From positions 248,001 through 312,000 of the forward strand of contig NZ_FMYF01000004.1 in the NCBI RefSeq assembly GCF_900092135.1: a DNA stretch of 64,000 nt, read 5' to 3'. Source of the stretch: Raineyella antarctica. GTDB taxonomy: Bacteria; Actinomycetota; Actinomycetes; Propionibacteriales; Propionibacteriaceae. Below the pieces are notes generated by a model. That model was given only the letters and a program-made list of their open reading frames with translations, was not told the origin of the DNA and did not search any database. This document shows positions 25,961 through 34,448 of this stretch, in pieces. How positions within the stretch are numbered: position 1 is the stretch's first letter; each line of letters begins with the position of its first letter. A program made the position numbers and the translations under genes.

Positions 25961-26938
25961 CTAGCCCGCCTTGCCCCGTCGCTTCGCCGGCGTGCCGGCC
26001 TGCTTGGTGCCGCCGGTCCCGTCCTCCTGGTCGCCCTCGGCCTTGTTGGCTGCCTTGGCCGACCTACTGCGGGTGGCCTGCGTGGGCTCGGCCGACGTGC
26101 CCGTGGTGGCCTTGCGTGCCTTCCCCGAGCCCTCGCCGGAGCCGGCACCCCGGGCGGCACCGCGCTTGCGGTCCAGCGAGGCCTGCAGGGCGGCCATCAG
26201 GTCGATCACCTCGCCCCCCGCGGCAGGCTCTTCGCCGGCTGCCGGCCCGGCCACCTCGGTCGTCTCCCCCGAGGTCAGCTTGGCCTCCACCAGTTCGTGC
26301 AGCTGCAGCTGGTAGTCGTCGACGTAGCCCTCGGGGTTGAAGTCCTCGGAGAGCTGTTCGACCAGGGCGTTCGCCATCTTCTGCTCGGCGGCGGTCACCT
26401 TGGCATCGGCCCGGCCGGAGAACTCCGGTTCGCGCAGCTCGTCGGGCCACATCACCGACTGCAGCACCATCAGGTCGTCCCGCACGCGTAGCACGCCCAA
26501 CCGGGTGCGCTGGCGCAGCGCGTACTTGACCACGGCGGTGCGCTCGGCCTGTTCGAGGGTGCTGCGCAGCAGGGCGTACGGCTTGGCCGCCTTGGGATCG
26601 GGCTCCAGGTAGTAGGCGTCGCCGAGCATCAGCGGATCGATCTGGTCACTGGGGACGAACTCCAGGACCTGGATCTCCTTGGACGCCTCTGCCGGCAGCG
26701 AGGCCAGCTCCTCGTCGCTGAGGACCACGACCTTGCCGTCCTCCTCGTACGACTTGTCGATGTGCTCGTACGCGACGATCTCACCGCACACCTCGCAGCG
26801 GCGCTGGTAGCGGATCCGCCCACCGTCCGCGTCATGCACCTGGTGCAGCGGCAGGTCGTGCGACGACGACGCCGAGTACAGCTTGACCGGCACGTTCACC
26901 AGCCCGAACGAAATCGCTCCCGACCACATGGCCCTCAT
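25961..26938 (-). CDS. ku: Ku, non-homologous end-joining protein
   Basis: A 325-residue bacterial Ku. It forms a homodimer ring on double-strand ends and recruits LigD. The core domain (residues 1-255) shows MRAMWSGAISFGLVNVPVKLYSA-type opening, CEVCGEIV, and EFSGRADAKVTAAEQKMANALVEQL near 185. It is longer than the ~270-residue mycobacterial form because of a Lys/Ala/Gly/Thr-rich C-terminal tail of about 70 residues, which in other Ku proteins binds DNA. ATG 26938 has GGAG upstream. It is divergent from ligD with 63 nt between starts, the classic NHEJ pair. Confidence 0.95.
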   Translation of the reverse strand: MRAMWSGAISFGLVNVPVKLYSASSSHDLPLHQVHDADGGRIRYQRRCEVCGEIVAYEHIDKSYEEDGKVVVLSDEELASLPAEASKEIQVLEFVPSDQIDPLMLGDAYYLEPDPKAAKPYALLRSTLEQAERTAVVKYALRQRTRLGVLRVRDDLMVLQSVMWPDELREPEFSGRADAKVTAAEQKMANALVEQLSEDFNPEGYVDDYQLQLHELVEAKLTSGETTEVAGPAAGEEPAAGGEVIDLMAALQASLDRKRGAARGAGSGEGSGKARKATTGTSAEPTQATRSRSAKAANKAEGDQEDGTGGTKQAGTPAKRRGKAG

Positions 26939-26978
26939 GTCTCCATTGAACCTGAGAGCACCACGAGATGGAACAACC

Positions 26979-26984
26979 TACAGT
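26979..26984 (+). promoter_or_regulatory. candidate -10 element for ligD
   Basis: TACAGT in the 63-nt ku/ligD divergent gap, 17 nt before the ATG and just ahead of the ribosome site. The -35 is unclear. Confidence 0.35.
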
Positions 26985-27001
26985 GTCGACAAGGAGGCAG
27001 G

Positions 27002-29374
27002 ATGACAGGCTCCGTGTCCCAGATCGACGTCGACGGTCGCCGGCTGCGGCTGACCAACCCGTCCAAGGTGCTGTACCCGGTGACCGGCACGACCAAGGCG
27101 GACGTGCTGCGCTACTACCTGGCCGTGGCCGACCGGCTCGTGGCGTGGTCGGCGATGAGGCCGGCCACTCGCAAGCGCTGGCCGAACGGCGTGGGGACCG
27201 CCGACCAGCCGGTCGAGGCCTTCTTCACCAAGAACCTCGAGCACGGCGCCCCCGGCTGGCTGGCCACGCACACGATCCAGCACCACCACCGCCCGGTGCG
27301 CTACCCGTTGGTGAACGACCGGGCCACCCTCGCCTGGCTCGCCCAGGTCGCCGCGCTGGAGATCCACGTCCCCCAGTGGCGCGTCTCCGGCGCGGACGAG
27401 GAGCTGAACCCCGACCGGCTCGTCCTGGACCTGGATCCCGGCCCGGGCGCAGGCCTGCAGCACTGTGCGGAGGTCGCGTTCTCGGCCCGCGATCTGCTGG
27501 AGGACATGGGACTGCCGGTGGTTCCGGTCACCTCCGGCTCCAAGGGCCTCCACCTGTACGCCGGACTGGACGGGTCCCGGACCTCCGAAGAGATCAACTC
27601 GTTCGCCAGGGAGTTCGCCCAGGCGCTGCACCGACTGATGCCCGACCTGGTGGTGCACGACATGAAGAAGTCGCTTCGCGAGGGCAAGGTCCTGGTCGAC
27701 TGGTCGCAGAACAACGGGAACAAGACCACCATCTGCCCCTGGTCGCTGCGCGGGCGGCTCCGGCCGACCGTCGCGGTCCCACGCAGCTGGGAGGAGATCG
27801 CCGACCCCGGCCTGGACCACCTGTCGATGGAGGAGGTGCTGCAGCGGATCACGGAGGCCCGAGGGGACGACCCCGGCCCACCGGGCTCGGCCGCCCGCGG
27901 ACAGCCGGAGGGGACCGACCGGGACCGGCTCGCGACGTACCGAGGGATGCGGGATGCCGACCGGACCCCCGAACCCGTCCCGGTCACTCCCCCGGCCGCG
28001 GGCAACCCTGTCCCGACGTTCGTGATCCAGGAGCACCATGCCCGACGACTGCACTGGGACTTCCGTCTCGAACGTGACGGGGTGCTCGTGTCCTGGGCGG
28101 TACCGAAGGGGCCGCCGACCGATCCGACCCAGAACCACCTCGCGGTGCACACCGAGGACCATCCGCTGGAGTACGGCAGCTTCGAGGGCGAGATCCCCCG
28201 GGGCGAGTACGGCGCAGGCCAGGTAACGATCTGGGACGCGGGGACGATCGAGGTGGAGAAGTGGCGCGAGGGCAAGGAGGTGATCGTCACGCTTTACGGC
28301 CGTCCCGACGGCGGCCTCGGCGGTGAACCGGCGAAGTTCGCGCTGATCGCCACCCAGGCAGGCGGGACGGAGAAGAACTGGCTGATCCACCGGATGGAGA
28401 CCACGGCCGAGGCCGGTGTTTCCCCGCCACCCGACGTGCTGCCGATGCTCGCCTCCCCCGGCACGCTCGGGTCGATGGGGACCGACGACTGGGGCTTCGA
28501 GATGAAGTGGGACGGCATCCGGGCCGTCGCCACTGTCTGGGGTGGACAGGTGCGACTCACCAGCCGCACCGGTCGCGACATCACCGCGGTGTACCCCGAG
28601 CTGGCGGAGCTGGCCTCCACCGTGACCGGGAACGCCCGGCTGGACGGGGAGATCGTCGCGCTGGACGCCCAGGGTCGCCCCAGCTTCTCGATCCTGCAGG
28701 GACGGATGAACCTGACCCATCCGGGCGAGATCGAGGCCGCCCGGCAGCGCATCCCGGTGCACTACATGGTCTTCGACCTGCTCCAGCTCGGCCCTCGGTC
28801 GCTGCTCACCAGGCACTACTCGGAACGCCGAGAGATGTTGGAAGCGGCTGTCCGGGAGGGCACGCACGTCCACGTCCCGGCGTGGTTCGACGTCTCGGCC
28901 CACGACGCCATGGAAACCTCCGCCGAGCTGGGCCTGGAAGGCATCATCGGCAAGCGCCTCGACTCCGTCTACCGTCCCGGCAAGAGGACGAAGACATGGC
29001 TGAAGGTCAAGCACCGCGCCACCCAGGAGGTCGTCCTGATCGGCTGGCGACCGGGCCACAACGGTCACGGGATCGGTTCCCTACTGCTCGCGGTTCGCGG
29101 CGACGGGGACGGGTGGATATACGTCGGGAGGGTGGGCAGCGGGTTCACCGGGCCCCAGCTCGCCCTGTTGGCCGACCGGTTCGCCACCTTGGGCCGTCAG
29201 CAGCCGGCAGCTGACGGGATCCCCACCGACGTGGCCCGGGACGCCCAGTGGGTGGAGCCCGCGCTGGTCGGCGAGGTCACCTACCAGGAGCGCACCCCGG
29301 ACGGCATCCTGCGCCATCCGGTCTGGCTCGGACTGCGCGACGACAAGGCTCCGGAGGAGGTCGTTCGCGAATGA
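27002..29374 (+). CDS. ligD: multifunctional NHEJ ligase LigD (polymerase-phosphoesterase-ligase)
   Basis: A 790-residue three-domain protein in the mycobacterial order. Polymerase/primase domain (about 10-300) with NPDRLVLDLDPGPGAG carrying the metal-binding DxD. 3'-phosphoesterase domain from about 335, with HARRLHWDFRLERDG (His/His/Asp metal site) and VPKGPPTDP. ATP-dependent ligase domain from about 480, with EMKWDGIRA (adenylated Lys502), DGEIVALD, LEGIIGKRLDS and TWLKVK, then an OB fold. It fills and seals ends held by Ku. ATG 27002 has AAGGAGG 4 nt upstream; the frame above it overlaps ku and is not used. Confidence 0.95.
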   Translation: MTGSVSQIDVDGRRLRLTNPSKVLYPVTGTTKADVLRYYLAVADRLVAWSAMRPATRKRWPNGVGTADQPVEAFFTKNLEHGAPGWLATHTIQHHHRPVRYPLVNDRATLAWLAQVAALEIHVPQWRVSGADEELNPDRLVLDLDPGPGAGLQHCAEVAFSARDLLEDMGLPVVPVTSGSKGLHLYAGLDGSRTSEEINSFAREFAQALHRLMPDLVVHDMKKSLREGKVLVDWSQNNGNKTTICPWSLRGRLRPTVAVPRSWEEIADPGLDHLSMEEVLQRITEARGDDPGPPGSAARGQPEGTDRDRLATYRGMRDADRTPEPVPVTPPAAGNPVPTFVIQEHHARRLHWDFRLERDGVLVSWAVPKGPPTDPTQNHLAVHTEDHPLEYGSFEGEIPRGEYGAGQVTIWDAGTIEVEKWREGKEVIVTLYGRPDGGLGGEPAKFALIATQAGGTEKNWLIHRMETTAEAGVSPPPDVLPMLASPGTLGSMGTDDWGFEMKWDGIRAVATVWGGQVRLTSRTGRDITAVYPELAELASTVTGNARLDGEIVALDAQGRPSFSILQGRMNLTHPGEIEAARQRIPVHYMVFDLLQLGPRSLLTRHYSERREMLEAAVREGTHVHVPAWFDVSAHDAMETSAELGLEGIIGKRLDSVYRPGKRTKTWLKVKHRATQEVVLIGWRPGHNGHGIGSLLLAVRGDGDGWIYVGRVGSGFTGPQLALLADRFATLGRQQPAADGIPTDVARDAQWVEPALVGEVTYQERTPDGILRHPVWLGLRDDKAPEEVVRE

Positions 29375-29409
29375 TGGGCCCGACGAGCGCAGCGCTCGTC
29401 GGGCCCATC
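29373..29409. terminator. bidirectional terminator between ligD and nrdJ
   Basis: A perfect 17-bp stem (29373-29389 with 29393-29409) and a 3-nt loop, beginning in the ligD stop codon. Confidence 0.8.
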
Positions 29410-29461
29410 ACGGCTCGTGCTCCGGGGGGACCGGCAGGTCCTCCCCGCCGATCCTCTCCTA

Positions 29462-32350
29462 CTAGCTGCAGCCGCTGGTCGAGCCGCAGCCCTCACAGAC
29501 GTAGCAGGAACCACTGGGACGCATCTTCGTGCCACAGGTCAGGCACAGCGGCGCGTCGACCGAGGTGCCGGTCAGCTCCTCCATCAGCTCGGCGCTGGTG
29601 CGCGCGTCGTGCGTCGCCGGACGGGCCGACTCCGCGACGATCAGCTCGGCCACTGCCGGAGTGACCTGCTGGGTCTCCTTGAGGGACGTGGTCGGCTGGA
29701 CCGAAGGGGTCTCCTTGACCTCCTCGATCGGCTCGATCTCGGGGGTCTCCGGCTCGTAGCTGCCCGTGTCGAGGTAGCGGGTCCGCTCGGCGGCGGTGTA
29801 GATGCCGAGGTCGGCCCGGTCGTCGAAGCTGAGGTAGTCCAGCGCCAGGCGACGGAAGATGTAGTCCATGATCGACTGGGCCATCCGGATGTCGGAGTCG
29901 TCGGTCATGCCGGCCGGCTCGAACTTCAGGTTGGTGAACTTCTGCACGAACGTGGTCAGCGGCACCCCGTACTGGAGGCCGATCGAGACGGCGATCGAGA
30001 AGGCGTCCATCACACCGGACAGGGTCGAGCCCTGCTTGCCCAGCTTGAGGAAGATCTCGCCCAGGCCGTCGTCGGGGTAGGACCCCGTCGTCATGTAGCC
30101 CTCGGCGCCACCGACCGTGAAGGAGGTGGTGTAGCTCGGGCGCTTCTTCGGCAGGCGCTTGCGGATCGGGCGGTACTCGATCTTCACCTGGGGCTCGACG
30201 ACCTTCTCGGTCTTCTGCTCCTTCTTGCCGGTGGAGAGCGGCTGGCCGACCTTGCAGTTGTCGCGGTAGACGGCCAGGGCCTTCAGGCCCAGCTTCCAGC
30301 CCTGCATGTAGACGTCGGCGATGTCCTCGACGGTTGCCGTCTCGGGCAGGTTGACGGTCTTGGAGATCGCGCCCGACAGGAAGGGCTGTACGGCGGCCAT
30401 CATCCGTACGTGGCCCATCGGCCGGATGGCCCGCTGGCCCATGGCGCAGTCGAAGACCTCGTAGTGCTCCGGCTTCAGGCCGGGGGCGTCGACGACATGG
30501 CCGTGCTCGGCGATGTAGGCGACGATCGCCTCGATCGTCTCCTCGGTGTAGCCGAGCTTGGCCAGCGCACGGGGCACGGTCAGGTTGACGATCTGCATGG
30601 AGCCGCCACCGACGAGCTTCTTGAACTTGACCAGCGAGAAGTCCGGCTCGATGCCGGTGGTGTCGCAGTCCATCATGAAGCCGATGGTTCCGGTCGGGGC
30701 CAGCAGCGACGCCTGGGCGTTGCGGAAGCCGTTCTCGGAGCCCACGGTGATGACCTGGTCCCACTCCTCGGTGGCCGCATGCTGGATGTCGGCGTCCATG
30801 GTGTTGACCGTACGCAGCTCGTCGTTCGCGGCCTGGTGCTTGCGCATGACGCGCTGGTGGGCCTCGGCGTTGCGGGCGTAGCCGTTGTACGGGCCCTCGA
30901 CACCGGCGAGCTCGGCCGAGCGGCGGTAGGCGGCCCCGGTCATCAGGGAGGTGATGGCGGCGGCCAGTGCACGGCCCCCGTCGGAGTCGTAGCCGTGGCC
31001 GGTGGCCATCAGCAGGGCACCCAGGTTGGCGTAGCCGATGCCGAGCTGGCGGTAGTTGCGGGTGGTCTCGGCGATGGCCTCGGTCGGGAAGTCACCGAAG
31101 GTCACCGAGATGTCCATCGCCGTGATGATGATCTCGACGGCCTTGACGAAGCGCTCGATCTCGAACGTGTTCTCGTCGCTGAGGAACTTCAGCAGGTTCA
31201 GGCTGGCCAGGTTGCACGAGGAGTTGTCCAGGCTCATGTACTCCGAGCACGGGTTGGACGCGGTGATCCGTCCGGTCTCGGGGTTGGTGTGCCAGTCGTT
31301 GATCGTGTCGTCGTACTGGAGGCCCGGGTCGGCGCAGGCCCAGGCGGCCTGGGAGATCTTGCCGAACAGTTCACGGGCGTCGACTGTCTGGATCACGTCG
31401 CCGGTCAGGCGGGCGCGCAGGCCGAACTCGTCGCCGTCCTCGACCGCACGCATGAACTCGTCGGTGACGCGCACCGAGTTGTTGGCGTTCTGGTACTGGA
31501 CCGAGACGATGTCCTTGCCGTCCAGGTCCATGTCGAACCCGGCATCGCGCAGCGCACGGATCTTGTTCTCCTCGCGCGCCTTGGTCTCGACGAACTCCTC
31601 GATGTCCGGGTGGTCCACGTCCAGGACGACCATCTTCGCCGCACGACGGGTCGCGCCGCCGGACTTGATGGTGCCGGCCGACGCATCCGCGCCGCGCATG
31701 AAGGAGACCGGTCCGGAGGCGGTGCCACCGGAGGTGAGCAGTTCCTTGGAGGAGCGGATCCGGGAGAGGTTGACGCCCGCGCCGGAGCCGCCCTTGAAGA
31801 TGCGTCCCTCCTCGGCGTACCAGTTCAGGATCGAGTCCATCGAGTCGTCGACGGACAGGATGAAGCAGGCGCTGATCTGCTGGGGGGCCTCGGTGCCGAC
31901 GTTGAACCAGACCGGGGAGTTGAAGCTGAAGTACTGGTGCAGGAGCATCCAGGTCAGCTCGTCGCCGAAGACCTCGGCGTCGTGCGGGGTGGCGAAGTAG
32001 CCCTCCTGCTCGCCGGTGGTGCGGTACTTGGTGACCACGCGGTCGATCAGGGCCTTGAGGCTGGACTCGCGGCGGTCGGTGCCCACCGCACCACGGAAGT
32101 ACTTCGTGGTGACGATGGTCGACGCGTTGACGCTCCAGAAGTCCGGGAACTCGACGCCCCGCTGCTCGAAGACGCTGGCACCGGTCTTCCAGTTGGTCTG
32201 GACGATGTCACGCTTCTCCCAGGTGACCTCGTCGTACGGGTGCACACCCTCGGTGCTGAATACGCGTTCGACCACGAGGCCGCTGGCCTTCGCAGGCTTG
32301 GGACGGTTCGACCGCGACTTGCTGGTCGCCGGACGAGTGGTTTCGGACAT
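29462..32350 (-). CDS. nrdJ: adenosylcobalamin-dependent (class II) ribonucleotide reductase
   Basis: A 962-residue class II reductase that makes dNTPs from NTP/NDP using coenzyme B12, with no oxygen need. Visible: ISACFILSVDDSMDSI, FKGGSGAGVNLSRIRSS, the active-site block NPCSEYMSLDNSSCNLASLNLL, NTMDADIQHAATEEWDQ, APTGTIGFMMDCDTTGIEPD. The C-terminus ends in a zinc-ribbon or redox tail (CLTCGTKM, CYVCEGCGSTSGCS). ATG 32350 has AGGAGAGGG 7 nt upstream; the longer frame to 32599 overlaps nrdR. It lies 55 nt after nrdR and is probably cotranscribed and repressed by it. No B12 riboswitch was recognised here. Confidence 0.95.
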   Translation of the reverse strand: MSETTRPATSKSRSNRPKPAKASGLVVERVFSTEGVHPYDEVTWEKRDIVQTNWKTGASVFEQRGVEFPDFWSVNASTIVTTKYFRGAVGTDRRESSLKALIDRVVTKYRTTGEQEGYFATPHDAEVFGDELTWMLLHQYFSFNSPVWFNVGTEAPQQISACFILSVDDSMDSILNWYAEEGRIFKGGSGAGVNLSRIRSSKELLTSGGTASGPVSFMRGADASAGTIKSGGATRRAAKMVVLDVDHPDIEEFVETKAREENKIRALRDAGFDMDLDGKDIVSVQYQNANNSVRVTDEFMRAVEDGDEFGLRARLTGDVIQTVDARELFGKISQAAWACADPGLQYDDTINDWHTNPETGRITASNPCSEYMSLDNSSCNLASLNLLKFLSDENTFEIERFVKAVEIIITAMDISVTFGDFPTEAIAETTRNYRQLGIGYANLGALLMATGHGYDSDGGRALAAAITSLMTGAAYRRSAELAGVEGPYNGYARNAEAHQRVMRKHQAANDELRTVNTMDADIQHAATEEWDQVITVGSENGFRNAQASLLAPTGTIGFMMDCDTTGIEPDFSLVKFKKLVGGGSMQIVNLTVPRALAKLGYTEETIEAIVAYIAEHGHVVDAPGLKPEHYEVFDCAMGQRAIRPMGHVRMMAAVQPFLSGAISKTVNLPETATVEDIADVYMQGWKLGLKALAVYRDNCKVGQPLSTGKKEQKTEKVVEPQVKIEYRPIRKRLPKKRPSYTTSFTVGGAEGYMTTGSYPDDGLGEIFLKLGKQGSTLSGVMDAFSIAVSIGLQYGVPLTTFVQKFTNLKFEPAGMTDDSDIRMAQSIMDYIFRRLALDYLSFDDRADLGIYTAAERTRYLDTGSYEPETPEIEPIEEVKETPSVQPTTSLKETQQVTPAVAELIVAESARPATHDARTSAELMEELTGTSVDAPLCLTCGTKMRPSGSCYVCEGCGSTSGCS

Positions 32351-32405
32351 GGCTGAACCCTCTCCTGGTTGGAGGCTACGAATGCTGGGGCTGGAATTGC
32401 TGGGG

Positions 32406-32876
32406 CTACGAAATGCTCTGGTGCGGCGAGGGCGAACCCGCGCGGAGCGCGGCGATCTCTGTCTCGAAGTCATCGACGGACGCGAACTGGCGGTAGACAC
32501 TGGCGAAGCGCAGGTAGGCGACCTCGTCGAGCTCACGCAGGGGTCCCAGGATGGCCACCCCCACCTCAGGTGCCGGGATGATCGTCTGCCCGGAGGCACG
32601 AACCGCCTCCTCGACCTTCTGGCCGAGCCTCGCGAGCTGGTCCTCCGTCACCGGACGACCCTTGCACGCCTTGCGCACCCCTTGGACGACCTTGTCCCGA
32701 TCGAACGGCTCGACGACGCCGGAACGCTTGCTGACCGACAGCTGCATCTGTTCCAGGGTCGAGAACCGCCGTCCGCACTCGGGACACTGACGCCGTCGAC
32801 GGATACTGCATCCGTCCTCGGCCGCCCGGGAATCAAGAACGCGGGTGTCCGTGTGGTGGCAGTAGGGACAATGCAC
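32406..32876 (-). CDS. nrdR: transcriptional repressor of ribonucleotide reductase genes
   Basis: A 156-residue NrdR. It has a zinc ribbon (Cys3, Cys6, Cys31, Cys34 in [16 protein letters not shown] and [13 protein letters not shown]) and an ATP-cone domain ([22 protein letters not shown]) that senses ATP/dATP. It represses nrd genes when dATP is high. GTG 32876 gives the family-standard V/MHCPYC start and has GGGAGGAGG 8 nt upstream; the open frame to 33161 is noncoding leader. First gene of the nrdR-nrdJ operon. Confidence 0.95.
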   Translation of the reverse strand: MHCPYCHHTDTRVLDSRAAEDGCSIRRRRQCPECGRRFSTLEQMQLSVSKRSGVVEPFDRDKVVQGVRKACKGRPVTEDQLARLGQKVEEAVRASGQTIIPAPEVGVAILGPLRELDEVAYLRFASVYRQFASVDDFETEIAALRAGSPSPHQSIS

Positions 32877-32916
32877 GACGAACACCTCCTCCCGAGGATC
32901 AGCTCCCAGACCCCCC

Positions 32917-32991
32917 TGTGGACAAACCTGCGGAGGAGCCTGTTGAACAAGTGTGGACAACGTGTGGGTGACAACCACAATCTGTGGATGA
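32917..32991 (-). promoter_or_regulatory. DnaA-box cluster in the nrdR-nrdJ leader
   Basis: Two perfect actinobacterial DnaA boxes, TTGTCCACA on the minus strand, lie at 32917-32925 and 32952-32960. A third with one mismatch to TTATCCACA, read TCATCCACA, lies at 32983-32991. All face the same way, spaced 35 and 31 bp. They sit between promoter and nrdR start. E. coli nrdAB is known to be controlled by DnaA boxes; a similar role here is inference. Confidence 0.6.
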
Positions 32992-33006
32992 ACCACATGC
33001 CTGTAA

Positions 33007-33022
33007 CTACTAGATGTTGTGA
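33007..33022 (-). promoter_or_regulatory. NrdR-box-like site over the nrdR start site
   Basis: On the minus strand TCACAACATCTAGTAG, a fair match to the 16-bp NrdR palindrome (acaCwAtATaTwGtgt). It covers the predicted transcription start (about 33015). A second, odd palindrome CCACAATCTGTGG lies at 32975-32987. Autoregulation is inferred. Confidence 0.45.
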
Positions 33023-33050
33023 TCATAGGACGCCACTCCCCCAAGGGCAA
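33022..33050 (-). promoter_or_regulatory. promoter of nrdR-nrdJ
   Basis: TTGCCC (33045-33050) and TATGAT (33022-33027) on the minus strand, spaced 17 bp. This gives a leader of about 140 nt before nrdR. It is the clearest feature of the 308-nt gap 32877-33184; the rest beyond 33050 shows nothing further. Confidence 0.55.
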
Positions 33051-33184
33051 CCCTCGGCGCGTCGTCGCCCCAGCAGCAGTCATCACCGACCCTCGCCGCC
33101 TCGCGCCACCCCCGGGAAGCCCTCGGCGAGGCGGTGGATGGGCCACCTCCGGCGGCCGCACGGGCGAAGGATCAGGCTCCCGGC

Positions 33185-33397
33185 TCAGTCAATCAGACCG
33201 GTCATCACACCGAAGGTCACCCAGGCGATCACAATGCCGGCGACGACCATCAGGGCCAGCAGCCCCAAGGTGAACAGGCGTTCCAGCACAGAACCGGCTC
33301 GGACCAGTAGGTCCGACAGGTCGACGGCAAGGAGGCGTGCTCGGCCGGCCGCGCCGACGTGGCGAAGCGGTGCAACGCCCATGGGAATGACAGTCAT
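33185..33397 (-). CDS. small single-pass membrane protein under LexA-type control, candidate SOS cell-division inhibitor
   Basis: A 70-residue protein: 40 mostly basic or neutral residues, then one membrane helix (about 41-67, [19 protein letters not shown]) and a short tail. I find no named family. ATG 33397 has GAGGAG 6 nt upstream. A perfect SOS box lies 19 nt before the start and a second, weaker one fills the promoter spacer. In M. tuberculosis and Corynebacterium the gene between lexA and nrdR (Rv2719c/chiZ, divS) is an SOS-induced division suppressor. This gene holds that exact slot but lacks a LysM domain. The division role is inferred from position, control and topology. Confidence 0.7.
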   Translation of the reverse strand: MTVIPMGVAPLRHVGAAGRARLLAVDLSDLLVRAGSVLERLFTLGLLALMVVAGIVIAWVTFGVMTGLID

Positions 33398-33415
33398 GCT
33401 GGTCTCCTCAACGGA

Positions 33416-33431
33416 TCGAACCTACGTTCGA
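33416..33431. promoter_or_regulatory. SOS (LexA) box, perfect
   Basis: TCGAACCTACGTTCGA, a perfect match to the actinobacterial LexA operator TCGAAC-N4-GTTCGA, over the predicted start of the small membrane gene. Confidence 0.88.
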
Positions 33432-33433
33432 AA

Positions 33434-33461
33434 ACTCTACCGAACATCTGATCGAATGCAA
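33434..33461 (-). promoter_or_regulatory. promoter of the small SOS gene with second SOS-like box
   Basis: TTGCAT (33456-33461) and TAGAGT (33434-33439) on the minus strand, spaced 16 bp. The spacer (33440-33455, CCGAACATCTGATCGA) is itself an SOS-like box with two mismatches. Start would fall near 33427, inside the perfect box. Confidence 0.55.
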
Positions 33462-33578
33462 CCCCGGCACACCGTCCCGCCCGACCAGTACCTCCATCAC
33501 ACCCGAGGGGTCTGACGTTTCCCCGCACCGGATCTCCCCCTCGACGCGCCCAGGGATTCGGCGCACCTTCCGACATGC

Positions 33579-33594
33579 TCGAACAAATGTTTGA
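33579..33594. promoter_or_regulatory. SOS box of lexA
   Basis: TCGAACAAATGTTTGA, one mismatch from consensus, overlapping the -35 of lexA. Fits LexA autorepression. Confidence 0.82.
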
Positions 33595-33619
33595 ATGAAC
33601 GGATCAGGCAGGCTAACGT
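33591..33619 (+). promoter_or_regulatory. promoter of lexA (leaderless)
   Basis: TTGAAT (33591-33596), 17-bp spacer, TAACGT (33614-33619), then 6 nt to ATG 33626. The mRNA would start at or next to the start codon; no ribosome site is present. Confidence 0.6.
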
Positions 33620-33625
33620 CTTGCT

Positions 33626-34438
33626 ATGGCTGCAGATCCGGAGGACATCAGCGCGCCACGTCGGGGACGCCCGCGTGCGAGCGCGGTCGAGCAACAGGTA
33701 CGAGCCGCACGGCTGGCCAGGCGCCAGGAGCTGGCCGAGCGCCAGGAACACCCCGCACCGTCCCCGGCCGCACCCTTGGCCGGACTCACGGCGCGCCAGC
33801 AGCTGATCCTGGACATTATCCGGGCAACGGTGGAGGACCGCGGTTATCCGCCCACCGTCCGCGAGCTCGGCGATGCCGCCGGCCTGTCCAGTCCCTCGAG
33901 CGTCTCCCACCAGCTGAAGGTGCTCGAGGAGAAGGGCTACATCCGGCGTGACCCGAACCGCCCCCGCGCCCTCGAGGTGGTGACCGCTCCGGCGGCCACC
34001 GCTGCCTCCGCGTCGGGGACCGCTGCCGCCAGCGACGCGACGGGCCTGCGCGATGCGATGCCGACCGCCGTCAACGTGCCGATCGTCGGCCGGATCGCCG
34101 CTGGCGTACCGATCACGGCCGAGGAGCACATCGAGGACGTCTACGCGCTGCCCAAGCAGCTGGTCGGCGAGGGGAACGTCTTCATGCTGGAGGTTCGCGG
34201 CGACTCGATGATCGATGCGGCCATCTGCAACGGCGACTGGGTGGTCGTGCGCCAGCAGCCCGATGCCGACAACGGCGACATCGTGGCGGCCCTGCTCGAT
34301 GACGAGGCGACGATCAAGACGTTCAAGCGCACCGCCGACGGGGTCTGGCTGCTGCCGCACAACCCCGCGTACGACCCGATCGACGGCACGTACGCCACTG
34401 TCCTGGGCAAGGTCGTGGCGGTGCTGCGCCGGATCTGA
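33626..34438 (+). CDS. lexA: SOS response repressor LexA
   Basis: A 270-residue LexA, longer than usual because of a basic, Ala/Arg/Glu-rich N-terminal extension of about 50 residues. Winged helix-turn-helix at about 55-120 ([33 protein letters not shown]). Self-cleavage site Ala159-Gly160, catalytic Ser194 in GDSMID and Lys231 in ATIKTFK. RecA filaments trigger cleavage, freeing SOS genes. Its own promoter carries an SOS box. It diverges from the small membrane gene and nrdR, and converges on dinG with 10 nt between stops. Confidence 0.95.
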   Translation: MAADPEDISAPRRGRPRASAVEQQVRAARLARRQELAERQEHPAPSPAAPLAGLTARQQLILDIIRATVEDRGYPPTVRELGDAAGLSSPSSVSHQLKVLEEKGYIRRDPNRPRALEVVTAPAATAASASGTAAASDATGLRDAMPTAVNVPIVGRIAAGVPITAEEHIEDVYALPKQLVGEGNVFMLEVRGDSMIDAAICNGDWVVVRQQPDADNGDIVAALLDDEATIKTFKRTADGVWLLPHNPAYDPIDGTYATVLGKVVAVLRRI

Positions 34439-34448
34439 GACCGTCCGA

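Noticed and set aside
32351-32599. N-terminally extended nrdJ (1045 residues)
   Set aside because: The extension overlaps nrdR and is Arg/Ser/Pro low-complexity; ATG 32350 has a strong ribosome site.
32917-33022. Possible replication origin because of clustered DnaA boxes
   Set aside because: Only two perfect boxes, no AT-rich unwinding stretch, and no dnaA/dnaN/rpmH nearby. A regulatory role at nrdR fits better.
29462-33184. B12 riboswitch controlling nrdJ
   Set aside because: No conserved B12-box or the expected ~200-nt structured leader could be recognised in the nrdR upstream gap or the 55-nt nrdR-nrdJ gap.
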